Shown: one piece after another, positions 27,438-35,085 of the stretch
Position numbering within the stretch: the stretch's first letter is position 1
How the letters are laid out: each line of letters opens with the position of its first letter
IMG/VR virus record: IMGVR_UViG_3300037427_001083
Coordinates: 1-38,949 of that record
Length of the DNA: 38,949 nt
Strand: one strand, 5' to 3'
Origin: a virus
Notes under the pieces: generated by a model
Seen by the model: only the letters and a program-made list of their open reading frames with translations
Database searches by the model: none
What the model was told of the DNA's origin: nothing
Translations under genes and position numbers: made by a program

Positions 27438-29244
27438 GTAGACCTTTGCGTCTTAAGATGAAGACTTCGTGAGGGTTATTTTTATCAAAGTTTTTAAATT
27501 CAGTATCAATAAGATAATCAACATCTCCTTCTTCCCATGTCTCTAAGTTATAATGAGATCGGAATGCATGAGGATATGTTATATTCTCATCAAATATGAA
27601 TGATCTTTGTGCTGAGAAGATATTATAATCTATTGGATATCGAATATTAGTCCATTCTTCAATCATTGGAGATTGATCTATAATCATGTCTTCTATTTTG
27701 GAGAAGATATAATTTTTATTATTAAACATAAAGGCAAAACTACCTGCATGTAAAGTGTGACCATGTTTACCTGTGTCTAATATTTTTCCAGTCTTCATAT
27801 AGTGATTAACTGATTTGAATATCTCCCTATAGTGATCCCCCAGTATACCCTTATCATTTCTAACATAATCAAATAAGGTATCATAGAATCTTCTATATGA
27901 TAATCCTAATTTGTAATGGAAGTATTTTGCAATTAGTTGACTATATCCTGCTATATGGAACTGAACAATTAACCAACCATACATATACGCTTCTATTAAC
28001 TCATCATTAGTCATTGTATTGGTCTCAGAGATGAGTTCTATTATCTCCACTACACCATTATAATCTTTATCATTACCGAAGGATACGTAGTCTTCTGACT
28101 TGATTGTTTTTATTCCATGCAATTCTCTTGATAGTTTGCTATTGAGTTGGGTATTGCCAAACATTTGGCAGAACCATACATCTATAGATTCATGTTGACC
28201 ACATTCAAGAACTTTTGAGAATCCTTCCTTCCAAGAATCTAAAGTCTCTTCAGGTAGACCTAGAATAAATTCAGTATATGTTTTGACTCCATATTCTCTA
28301 CTCTTTTCTATTTGTTCAGAGATTTTATTAACCTTCATATTTTGTCTTTTGATTGCCTTAAGTGTAGGTTCATTCATACTCTGAACACTTATAGTTACTC
28401 CTCTACTAATATCACCAACTATTTTTGCAATCTCAAAAACAACTTCTGTAGAGTTCTTGGAGTATTGTATGTTTATTGCTTCTAGATTACCTTTATCTGC
28501 TGCTTCTCTAAACATCTTTGCAATCTCAACATCTCTATCTCTAAAGATACCGAAGTTGGCATCAGCATTAAATATGAATCCAACATTATGATTACCTGCC
28601 CATTCAATGTCCTGTTTGACCCTATCAAGGTCAAACTTTTTAATTTTCTGATATGTCATTCCACCCCAATCACAGTAAGTACACATATGTGGACAACCAC
28701 GATTAGTCTCCATAGTCATAGCCCACATGACATCAGGATTATTCTGAATGATATCATCAAAAAGACCAATCTGATAAGGACTAGGGAAGTCCAATACCTC
28801 AATTCGTTCTTTAGTATAGAGTCGTTCAATGCTTTCATTATTCTTAATTTTTCTTAGAAGATCACAGAATGATTCCTCACCTTCAGAGATGATGATGGTG
28901 TCTATAAAGTCATACTCAAGTAAATGTTTTGTTCCTTGAGGACCACCAAATTCTATAATACAATCTGGATACTTCTCTTTGATTAATTTTGCTACATGTA
29001 AATTATAGCGTTCATTCCAGATATAACAACTAAAAGCACATACTGTTGGATTATCTAAACGATCTAATATATCCTGTGGATCTTCTCTTCTGAATATAAA
29101 TTCTTTTAATTTAAAGTTATCTGTAATATCTTTAAACTGACTACAATAGCTCCATAAACATCCTACACTATAAGGTAACCAGTAGGTGTCTTCTTTTCTT
29201 ATTTCCACAGCATACTGTGGTTGGAACATGTAGATGTTTTTCAT
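27403..29244 (-). CDS. B12-binding-type radical SAM enzyme, copy 1 (downstream)
   Basis: A 613-residue enzyme. The N-terminal 130 residues form a Rossmann-like cobalamin-binding-type domain (LPYSVGCLWSY; CAFSCYIWN; IIEFGGPQ; EGEESF), though no DxHxxG cobalamin-ligand motif is visible. The radical SAM core has the 4Fe-4S motif CPHMCTYC at residues 184-191, followed by DWGG, then NADANFGIFRDRD, SVQSM and EFILGLPEETLDSWK. The C-terminal 200 residues are unassigned. It is a paralogue of the gene upstream and overlaps it by 4 bases (ATGA), so the two are translationally coupled. The substrate is unknown. Related B12-type enzymes methylate or rearrange unactivated carbons in small molecules, lipids, sugars or peptides. 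Confidence 0.88.
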   Translation of the reverse strand: MKNIYMFQPQYAVEIRKEDTYWLPYSVGCLWSYCSQFKDITDNFKLKEFIFRREDPQDILDRLDNPTVCAFSCYIWNERYNLHVAKLIKEKYPDCIIEFGGPQGTKHLLEYDFIDTIIISEGEESFCDLLRKIKNNESIERLYTKERIEVLDFPSPYQIGLFDDIIQNNPDVMWAMTMETNRGCPHMCTYCDWGGMTYQKIKKFDLDRVKQDIEWAGNHNVGFIFNADANFGIFRDRDVEIAKMFREAADKGNLEAINIQYSKNSTEVVFEIAKIVGDISRGVTISVQSMNEPTLKAIKRQNMKVNKISEQIEKSREYGVKTYTEFILGLPEETLDSWKEGFSKVLECGQHESIDVWFCQMFGNTQLNSKLSRELHGIKTIKSEDYVSFGNDKDYNGVVEIIELISETNTMTNDELIEAYMYGWLIVQFHIAGYSQLIAKYFHYKLGLSYRRFYDTLFDYVRNDKGILGDHYREIFKSVNHYMKTGKILDTGKHGHTLHAGSFAFMFNNKNYIFSKIEDMIIDQSPMIEEWTNIRYPIDYNIFSAQRSFIFDENITYPHAFRSHYNLETWEEGDVDYLIDTEFKNFDKNNPHEVFILRRKGLLKNQIKELCKV

Positions 29245-31004
29245 GCCTTAACTAGAGATTTTTTTTCTACTAATTCATATCTGTTCTTAAGTAGGTTTGA
29301 TCTTCTTAGATAAAAGATGTCCCACTTATCAGATTCATATCTAGGATTCCATATTTTATGACCTTGAACTTCAATTGGGTAATCAATCTCAGGATTGTAT
29401 AATAAGTTTCTTTGGACATCCATTACTTCTTTAGAAGGATTGCATGCTTTTTCTACAAAATCAAATGCAAGATTTTTATTATCCCAAAATACTAAGAAGT
29501 CTGCACCCCCATTCATTCCAAATGTATGTCCAGTTTCCTTTCCTTTAATTTTACCCGTTGTCAAGTAAGTTGTGATCTTTTGTTTAAGACCACGATAATG
29601 ATCGCCAAGTATACTACTATCACTATCTAGGCAATCCATTATGTTATCATAGAATTCCCTAAAGTTGTAGAATTGAGATACGTATTGAGTAAATCCATTA
29701 ACATGGAACATGATAATAATCCAAGAGAATAGATAACCTTCAATTATATCTTCAGTTGTCATCGTATTAGTTTTATTGACTAATTGAGATATCTCTTTAA
29801 TTGGATATTCATCAGGGTCATGCTTACTAAAAGAGATATAGTCTTCACAAGGTATAGTTTCCATACCATACAAATCTTTTTTTAGATTCATTTCAGTTGA
29901 ACCAAAAAGTTGACACAACCATACATCTAGACCATCAAAACCTGTTTCTAAAACCATTGCCATTCCATCCTTCCATGAGTCAAGAGTCTCTTCTGGAAGA
30001 CCAAGTATTAATTCAGTATGTACATCTAGATTTCTTGCTCTTGCTCCTGCTATCATTTCATCTACTCTATTAACCTTCATATTCTGTCTTTTAATCGCTT
30101 TTAGTACAGGTTGACTCATACTCTGTACACTCATGTTCACACCTCTTTTTTCATATGGACCGAATATCTCAGTCACATCATAAACAGCATCAGTTTGATT
30201 CTTAGTATACTGTACTGATAAATCATCAATAATTGAATCTGGGTGATCTGCTGCTTCTCTTAACCACTTTGCAATTTGTATATCTCTATCTTTAAATATT
30301 CCAAAGTTGGCATCACCCATCATTGCAAATCCAATCTTCTTACCTTGCATCCAATCAATATCTTTTTTCACAATATCCATATTAATCTTTTGGAGTTGAT
30401 TAAACCAATTACCCCATTCACAAAATGTGCAGCGATGTGGACATCCTCTAGTAGATTCAAGTAATATTGACCATTGTACTTCTGGATTATCCTCTATAAT
30501 TTTATCCATGACACCACTTAAGTAAGGACTCTCATACGGTCCTTCTTGATTTTTATCTAGTTCAAGGTGCTTTCTTTCATATACGGGTTTTATTTCGTTT
30601 CCATTTTTTATATCAATAAGTAATTCTTCAAATGCTAATTCACCATAACCACAAATAGCAGAATCTATAAAATCATATTTTTCTGACCAAGAAGCATCTA
30701 CTTGAGGACCACCAAATTCAATAACACAATTTGGGTACTTATCTTTAATTGCTTCTGCCATCATTAAGTTGTACTTTTGGTTCCAAACGTAACAACTAAA
30801 AGCACATACTGCTGGATTATCCATTCTCTCTAGAACTTTATCTGGATATTCTCTTTTAAAAAATACTTCACCCAGTTCAAATCCATCCACATTTTTGTTT
30901 GCATAACTCCAAACGCATGCAACAGAATATGGTAACCAATATTGTTTAACACCTCTAATAATTATTGTACTTTGAGGTTGGAATAGATAAACCTTATTTC
31001 GCAT
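29241..31004 (-). CDS. B12-binding-type radical SAM enzyme, copy 2 (upstream)
   Basis: A 587-residue paralogue of the downstream enzyme with the same architecture. The N-terminal Rossmann-like domain has LPYSVACVWSY, CAFSCYVWN and VIEFGGPQ. The radical SAM motif is CPHRCTFC (Cys188, Cys192, Cys195) followed by EWG. Then come MGDANFGIFKDRD, SVQSM, LKAIKRQNMKVN and LILGLPEETLDSWK, which are near-identical in both copies. The start overlaps the stop of a 51-residue ORF as TAATG. It is on the minus strand within a plus-strand late structural module, so it is probably transcribed at another time. Substrate unknown. Confidence 0.88.
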   Translation of the reverse strand: MRNKVYLFQPQSTIIIRGVKQYWLPYSVACVWSYANKNVDGFELGEVFFKREYPDKVLERMDNPAVCAFSCYVWNQKYNLMMAEAIKDKYPNCVIEFGGPQVDASWSEKYDFIDSAICGYGELAFEELLIDIKNGNEIKPVYERKHLELDKNQEGPYESPYLSGVMDKIIEDNPEVQWSILLESTRGCPHRCTFCEWGNWFNQLQKINMDIVKKDIDWMQGKKIGFAMMGDANFGIFKDRDIQIAKWLREAADHPDSIIDDLSVQYTKNQTDAVYDVTEIFGPYEKRGVNMSVQSMSQPVLKAIKRQNMKVNRVDEMIAGARARNLDVHTELILGLPEETLDSWKDGMAMVLETGFDGLDVWLCQLFGSTEMNLKKDLYGMETIPCEDYISFSKHDPDEYPIKEISQLVNKTNTMTTEDIIEGYLFSWIIIMFHVNGFTQYVSQFYNFREFYDNIMDCLDSDSSILGDHYRGLKQKITTYLTTGKIKGKETGHTFGMNGGADFLVFWDNKNLAFDFVEKACNPSKEVMDVQRNLLYNPEIDYPIEVQGHKIWNPRYESDKWDIFYLRRSNLLKNRYELVEKKSLVKA

Positions 31005-31159
31005 TAATCCTCTTCTTGTTCGTCAATAGGAAAATTGACATGGTGGGCGATTGCATCATCATTGTCAGAACGTGTCGTAAATGGTCCAGGATATTGACTA
31101 TCATCCCATTTAGGATCACTACTCCATAATTGTTCCTTGAGGTAGTTGAGAATTCCCAT
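31004..31159 (-). CDS. Small acidic protein, first gene of the radical SAM operon
   Basis: A 51-residue ORF. It begins MGILNYLKEQLW, has a middle WDDSQYPGPFTTRSDNDDA and ends acidic (EQEED). Support for it being real: a GAGAAG purine-rich stretch just before the ATG, a TATAAT -10 box upstream, and a stop codon that overlaps the next start (TAATG), implying coupling. No Cys, no membrane segment. It may be an accessory or regulatory peptide, or a substrate of the two radical SAM enzymes; the sequence does not decide. Confidence 0.65.
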   Translation of the reverse strand: MGILNYLKEQLWSSDPKWDDSQYPGPFTTRSDNDDAIAHHVNFPIDEQEED

Positions 31160-31168
31160 TTTCTTCTC

Positions 31169-31197
31169 ATTATATCACATATTCGTATTTAGTCTAA
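31169..31197 (-). promoter_or_regulatory. Sigma70-like promoter of the radical SAM operon
   Basis: On the minus strand, TTAGAC (31197-31192), a 17-base spacer and a perfect TATAAT (31174-31169) lie just upstream of the 51-residue ORF. This resembles a host housekeeping promoter, as used for phage early genes. The -35 box overlaps the plus-strand late motif at 31193-31200. Confidence 0.6.
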
Positions 31198-31200
31198 ATA
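31193..31200 (+). promoter_or_regulatory. Late promoter motif before the gp67-like gene
   Basis: TCTAAATA, a variant of the late consensus, ends 25 bases before the ATG at 31226, a spacing like that of the other late motifs in the window. It shares bases with the opposing early-type promoter. Confidence 0.4.
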
Positions 31201-31225
31201 GATAGGTAAATTACTGTTTAAGACA

Positions 31226-31405
31226 ATGGACGAACTATTGGACATGGTTGTAAATGATGCGTCAGCAGCAGAAGTGAGTGACAGAATTAAGGACATCCTT
31301 TATACAAAATCTTCAGAAAAGATCGAAGGACTTAGACCTGATGTTAATACTACTTTTGTAAATAGCACCGAATTAGATGACTCTGATGACGTTGGCGAAG
31401 AGTAA
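31226..31405 (+). CDS. gp67: Prohead core protein, gp67-like
   Basis: A 59-residue protein starting MDELLDMVVNDASAAEVSD. It has an amphipathic first half, a short Lys/Glu segment (YTKSSEKIEGL) and an acidic C-terminus (DDSDDVGEE). Small size, acidity and position just before the gp21 protease match T4 gp67, a minor prohead core component (T4 order gp20-gp67-gp68-gp21). The sequence similarity I can see is weak (EL..., AxxxxxxI...K), so the assignment rests largely on synteny. A late-type motif precedes it and two late motifs follow its stop. Confidence 0.65.
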   Translation: MDELLDMVVNDASAAEVSDRIKDILYTKSSEKIEGLRPDVNTTFVNSTELDDSDDVGEE

Positions 31406-31408
31406 ATC

Positions 31409-31423
31409 AATAAATAATAAATA
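31409..31423 (+). promoter_or_regulatory. Double late promoter motif before gp21
   Basis: Two overlapping copies of the late octamer (AATAAATA at 31409-31416, TAATAAATA at 31415-31423) sit 18 to 25 bases before the gp21 ATG. Confidence 0.55.
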
Positions 31424-31440
31424 AAGCGATTATTTTTCCA

Positions 31441-32091
31441 ATGAAACTCATTAGAGAAGAAATTGAATCTGTTGAAATTCTTACCGAAACAGTTGGTGGT
31501 AAGAAGAATCTTTTTATAAAAGGAGTCTTCCTTCAGAGTGAGATGGTAAACCGCAATGGTCGGTTGTATCCATTCTCAATAATGGAGAAAGAAGTCAACA
31601 GGTACAACAAGGACTATGTTCAAAAAGGACGTGCTCTTGGTGAATTAGGTCACCCAGATGGACCTACCGTAAACCTCGATAGAGTGTCGCATAAGATTAC
31701 TGATCTTAAGCAGGAAGGTAAAAACTTTGTTGGTAAAGCTCAAATCTTATCTACACCTATGGGTAAGATTGCAGAATCACTTTTGAAGGATGGAGTAACT
31801 CTAGGAGTATCTTCTAGGGGTATTGGTTCTTTAAAGGATAGTAGCAAGGGTTACAAAGAAGTTGGCGAAGACTTTATGTTGGCAACTGCTGCGGATATCG
31901 TCGCTGACCCTTCTGCACCTGATGCATTTGTTTCAGGTATTATGGAAGGAAAAGAATGGGTTTGGGATGGCGGCCTCCTCAAAGAAAGACTCGCAGATCA
32001 AACAAGAATTAAAATTGAACGTGCAACTATCTCTAGAGATTTAGAAGAACAAAAACTTGGTTTATTCCAAGACTTCCTAAGTTCACTATAG
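31441..32091 (+). CDS. gp21: Prohead maturation protease gp21
   Basis: A 216-residue homologue of T4 gp21 (212 residues), the serine protease that digests the prohead core and trims the capsid proteins before packaging. The family motifs are LGELGHP with catalytic His71 and LGVSSRGIGS with the nucleophile Ser124 or Ser125. VNRNGRLYPF near residue 37 is also typical of prohead proteases. It lies between the gp67-like gene and the scaffold gene, as in T4. A double late-promoter motif precedes it. Confidence 0.94.
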   Translation: MKLIREEIESVEILTETVGGKKNLFIKGVFLQSEMVNRNGRLYPFSIMEKEVNRYNKDYVQKGRALGELGHPDGPTVNLDRVSHKITDLKQEGKNFVGKAQILSTPMGKIAESLLKDGVTLGVSSRGIGSLKDSSKGYKEVGEDFMLATAADIVADPSAPDAFVSGIMEGKEWVWDGGLLKERLADQTRIKIERATISRDLEEQKLGLFQDFLSSL

Positions 32092-32115
32092 ATATATACT
32101 TACAAAGTTTAACTT

Positions 32116-32124
32116 TAATAAATA
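32116..32124 (+). promoter_or_regulatory. Late promoter motif before gp22
   Basis: TAATAAATA, continuing into AATATA, in the 74-base gap between gp21 and gp22. It ends 41 bases before the gp22 ATG; CGGAGAA at about 32152 may be the ribosome binding site. Confidence 0.55.
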
Positions 32125-32165
32125 AATATAGATTTCTACAATTCAGAAAATCGGAGAAAACTCAA

Positions 32166-33383
32166 ATGTCTAGTGACAAAAATTTACAGGAAATGGAAGC
32201 GGGCACTAAGCAATCCTCGACAGCGGTCAATTCTGGCGCAAGTGCTGGCGATCCAATGCCTAAGCTAACCACTGGGGGAACACCTCAATCATGGGAAGAT
32301 CTTGGCGGTCCTTCACCTACTAACTACAAACCTGATGACAATTCAGCGCAGCTGAAAACACCTGGTTCTACCCTTAAGCAAGTTAAGGATGTAGTTACTA
32401 ACCGTAAAGGTAAGAAGGAAGGTAACCTACCTGACGACGTAACCGTTGGTAAAAAGTTGAACAACGTTCCAGAGGAAGAAGAAGTGAAACTCGAAGCCGA
32501 TCAGGAAGTTGTCGCAGAAGACGAAGTAACAACAGACGAAGTTGTTGCTGAAGAAGAGTCTACCGAGTCTGAAGAAATCGTTGCTGAAGAAGAAGCATCT
32601 ACTGAAGAAGTAGTTGCTGAAGAAGAAGCAGTAGAAGAAGAAGTAATCGACGTTGAAGAAGACGTTGCTGCACTTCTAGATGGAGAAGAACTCAGTGAAG
32701 AGTTCCAATCTAAAGCTCGTACAATCTTTGAAGCTGCACTCAGATCTAAAGTATCTGAAGTGAAAGAGTCTATGACTAAGACCTTCGAGGAGACTTATGA
32801 GTCTAAATTAGTAGAAGAGGTAGATGCAATTCGTGGTTCTATCACAGAACGAATTGATTCCTATCTTGAGTATGTTGCTGACGAATGGGTTCAAGAGAAC
32901 CAACTAGCAGTTGAATCTGGTCTCAAAGCAGAGATGACAGAATCATTCCTAAGCGGCATGAAAAAGCTTTTTGAAGATCATTATGTATCAATCCCTGAAG
33001 ATAAATATGATGTCCTTGAGAATATGGTAGAAAAACTTGATGATATGGAAACCAAACTCAACGAACAGATTGAGAAGAACATCACCTTGAACGCTAGACT
33101 CGCTGAGTCAGTTGCTCAAGAGATATTCTCCGAAGTATCTGAAGGTTTGGCACTTTCACAAAAAGAGAAGCTTGCTTCCCTTGCCGAGAGTGTGGAGTTT
33201 GAAAGTGACGCAGAATATCGTGAGAAGTTGGAGACACTGAAGGAATCTTATTATCCTTCTAAAGGAAGTTCTCCTCAGGCAAAAACTGAAACCCTTTCTG
33301 AGGGCGTAGATGTTGCTGATGAGTATAGCTCACAGTCAATGAATGCCTATCTGAAAACACTTTCAGGTCTAGCCAAGAAGTGA
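32166..33383 (+). CDS. gp22: Prohead scaffold protein gp22
   Basis: A 405-residue scaffold core protein (T4 gp22 is 269). Residues 105-165 are a strongly acidic low-complexity region with repeated VVAEEE/VAEDE-like units. The rest (about 170-350) is almost entirely helical with long charged heptads (KSMTKTFEETYESKLVEEV-like and ENMVEKLDDMETKLNEQIE), as expected for the alpha-helical scaffold core that gp21 later destroys. The segment KEKLASLAESVEF and the C-terminal NAYLKTLSGLAKK are typical. It sits between the protease and the major capsid gene. Confidence 0.9.
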   Translation: MSSDKNLQEMEAGTKQSSTAVNSGASAGDPMPKLTTGGTPQSWEDLGGPSPTNYKPDDNSAQLKTPGSTLKQVKDVVTNRKGKKEGNLPDDVTVGKKLNNVPEEEEVKLEADQEVVAEDEVTTDEVVAEEESTESEEIVAEEEASTEEVVAEEEAVEEEVIDVEEDVAALLDGEELSEEFQSKARTIFEAALRSKVSEVKESMTKTFEETYESKLVEEVDAIRGSITERIDSYLEYVADEWVQENQLAVESGLKAEMTESFLSGMKKLFEDHYVSIPEDKYDVLENMVEKLDDMETKLNEQIEKNITLNARLAESVAQEIFSEVSEGLALSQKEKLASLAESVEFESDAEYREKLETLKESYYPSKGSSPQAKTETLSEGVDVADEYSSQSMNAYLKTLSGLAKK

Positions 33384-33432
33384 ATTTAACATTATTAATT
33401 CAAACAAAAAACACATTTAGGTAAACAAGCAA

Positions 33433-34839
33433 ATGTTTCAATCAGAAGCACTGCAAGAAAAGTGGGGACCAGTCCTCGATTATGATGGTCTTGAGAAAAT
33501 CGAAGACTCTCATAAGAGAGCTGTTACCGCAGTCTTGCTAGAAAACCAAGAGAAATTTTTAAGAGAGCAATCAGCATTCTCTAACGGAATGTTGACCGAA
33601 GCTGTACCAACCAACGCTGCTAACGCTGCTGGTGCTGGTGGTGGATTCGGAGCCGATGCCGCTGCAGCAGGTCCTGTTGCTGGTTTCGACCCTGTTCTAA
33701 TCAGCCTTATACGTCGTGCAATGCCTAACTTGGTGGCATATGATCTTGCTGGCGTACAACCAATGAGTGGTCCTACTGGACTTATCTTCGCAATGCGTTC
33801 ACGCTACACCAATCAGAGCGGAACAGAAGCATTCTACAACGAAGCAGATACAGCATTCTCTGGACAAGACGATGGTCTTGACGAGACTGGTGGATTCTCT
33901 GACGGCGTTGCTGGAATGGGTACTACTGCACAAGCAGGTAGCAACCCAGGACTTCTTAACCCTGTTGGTACTGCAGTCTCTACTGGCTACAATGTAGGCC
34001 AGGGTATGAAGACTGGAGACAGTGAGAACCTTGGATCAGGAACTGGCGACCAGTTCAACGAAATGGCATTCAGCATCGAGAAAGTTCTCGTTGAAGCCAA
34101 GTCTCGTGCCCTAAAGGCTGAGTACTCACTAGAGCTAGCTCAAGACCTCAAGGCGATCCACGGATTGAACGCTGAAGCAGAACTTGCTAACATCCTAAGT
34201 ACAGAGATCCTTGCGGAAATTAACCGTGAAGTTATCCGTACTATCTACAAGGTTGCCGAGCAAGGTGCTGCTGCTAACACTGCTACTTCAGGTGTCTTCG
34301 ACTTAGACATCGACAGTAATGGTCGTTGGTCCGTTGAGAAGTTTAAAGGTCTCCTCTTCCAAATCGAGCGTGATGCTAACGCAATCGCACAAAGAACTCG
34401 TCGTGGAAAGGGTAATGTGGTTATGTGTTCTGCCGACGTTGCTTCTGCACTGTCTATGGCTGGAGTACTAGACTATACACCTGCTCTTAACGCTAACCTT
34501 AACGTTGATGACACAGGCAATACATTTGCTGGTGTTCTTCTCGGTAAGTACCGTGTTTACATCGACCCTTATTCTGCAAACGTTGCTGCTAACCAGTACT
34601 ACGTTGTTGGATACAAAGGATCTTCTCCTTATGACGCTGGACTGTTCTATTGTCCTTACGTGCCTCTACAGATGGTTCGTGCGGTAGGAGAAAACACCTT
34701 CCAGCCAAAAATTGGATTTAAGACAAGATATGGTCTTGTTGCAAACCCATTCGCTGAAGGTACAGATCAAGGTCTTGGAAGACTTAAAGTTAACCAGAAC
34801 CGTTACTACCGTCGTGTTCAAATCAAGAACCTCATGTAA
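33433..34839 (+). CDS. gp23: Major capsid protein gp23
   Basis: A 468-residue homologue of T4 gp23 (521 residues), HK97 fold. Recognisable blocks are LREQSAFSNGML near the N-terminus, FDPVLISLIRRAMPNLVAYD, GVQPMSGPTGLIFAMRSRY, EMAFSIEKVLVEAKSRALKAEYS, RRGKGNVVMCSADVASAL and the C-terminal TRYGLVANPFAEG. The N-terminal region (residues 1-56) should be removed by gp21. A site LTE followed by Ala lies at 54-57 and fits the T4 protease preference for (L/I)xE. The gene is noticeably less AT-rich than its neighbours, typical of very highly expressed phage genes. An intrinsic terminator follows. Confidence 0.97.
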   Translation: MFQSEALQEKWGPVLDYDGLEKIEDSHKRAVTAVLLENQEKFLREQSAFSNGMLTEAVPTNAANAAGAGGGFGADAAAAGPVAGFDPVLISLIRRAMPNLVAYDLAGVQPMSGPTGLIFAMRSRYTNQSGTEAFYNEADTAFSGQDDGLDETGGFSDGVAGMGTTAQAGSNPGLLNPVGTAVSTGYNVGQGMKTGDSENLGSGTGDQFNEMAFSIEKVLVEAKSRALKAEYSLELAQDLKAIHGLNAEAELANILSTEILAEINREVIRTIYKVAEQGAAANTATSGVFDLDIDSNGRWSVEKFKGLLFQIERDANAIAQRTRRGKGNVVMCSADVASALSMAGVLDYTPALNANLNVDDTGNTFAGVLLGKYRVYIDPYSANVAANQYYVVGYKGSSPYDAGLFYCPYVPLQMVRAVGENTFQPKIGFKTRYGLVANPFAEGTDQGLGRLKVNQNRYYRRVQIKNLM

Positions 34840-34861
34840 TTCAGATATTACATATCTTATT

Positions 34862-34889
34862 AAGAGACCCTTTACGGGTCTCTTTTTTT
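34862..34889 (+). terminator. Rho-independent terminator after gp23
   Basis: A perfect 9-base-pair stem (AAGAGACCC / GGGTCTCTT) with a 5-base loop (TTTAC) is followed by a run of seven T. It lies 22 bases after the gp23 stop and ends the head gene transcription unit. Confidence 0.92.
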
Positions 34890-34899
34890 ATGCGATAAT
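34871..34899 (+). promoter_or_regulatory. Sigma70-like promoter for the RNA/tRNA region
   Basis: TTTACG (34871-34876), a 17-base spacer and GATAAT (34894-34899) resemble a sigma70 promoter. The predicted start, near 34905, falls exactly at the base of the long stem of the structured RNA. The -35 box is inside the terminator loop and stem, so the match may be partly by chance. Confidence 0.4.
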
Positions 34900-34903
34900 A
34901 TAC

Positions 34904-35032
34904 CAGTTGAAGTAAGGGCAAGACCGAACCGATGAATCGCATTTATGCGTGGCTGGGTAGTTCCGAACAAAAATAAGTCCCCCCGATGGTACAATGGGGC
35001 TGAGTATAAACAGCATACGTACCCTTCAACTG
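34904..35032 (+). ncRNA. Candidate structured non-coding RNA (unassigned)
   Basis: No convincing gene lies here, and the stretch is clearly richer in G and C than its AT-rich surroundings. A perfect 9-base-pair long-range stem (CAGTTGAAG at 34904-34912 with CTTCAACTG at 35024-35032) closes a domain of about 130 bases. Inside are short local helices: GAAC/GTTC (34926-34929 with 34960-34963), CGCA-TTTA-TGCG (34938-34949), CCCC/GGGG (about 34981-34984 with 34996-34999) and GTAT/ATAC (35004-35007 with 35015-35018). This is the shape of a multibranched structured RNA. It does not look like a tRNA or tmRNA. Known marine/cyanophage motifs such as manA or wcaG are possible but were not checked. Confidence 0.5.
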
Positions 35033-35045
35033 CTGCATGTCCCTT

Positions 35046-35082
35046 TGGTGGTTTCAGACATGGAGGCGATAGGAAACCACCA
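35046..35082 (+). other. Hairpin abutting the tRNA 5' end
   Basis: A perfect 10-base-pair inverted repeat (TGGTGGTTTC at 35046-35055, GAAACCACCA at 35073-35082) with a 17-base loop ends 3 bases before the tRNA. It has no long T run, so it is unlikely to be an efficient terminator. It may be a processing or regulatory structure in the tRNA leader. Confidence 0.6.
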
Positions 35083-35085
35083 TTT

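Noticed and set aside
28588-28857. Plus-strand ORF within the first radical SAM gene
   Set aside because: It is antisense to the conserved CxxxCxxC region of a clear enzyme and has no initiation signal.
34904-35032. Structured RNA considered as a tmRNA or a second tRNA
   Set aside because: No tRNA-like acceptor/T-arm pairing or TTCRA loop is present and no tag-peptide frame is seen.
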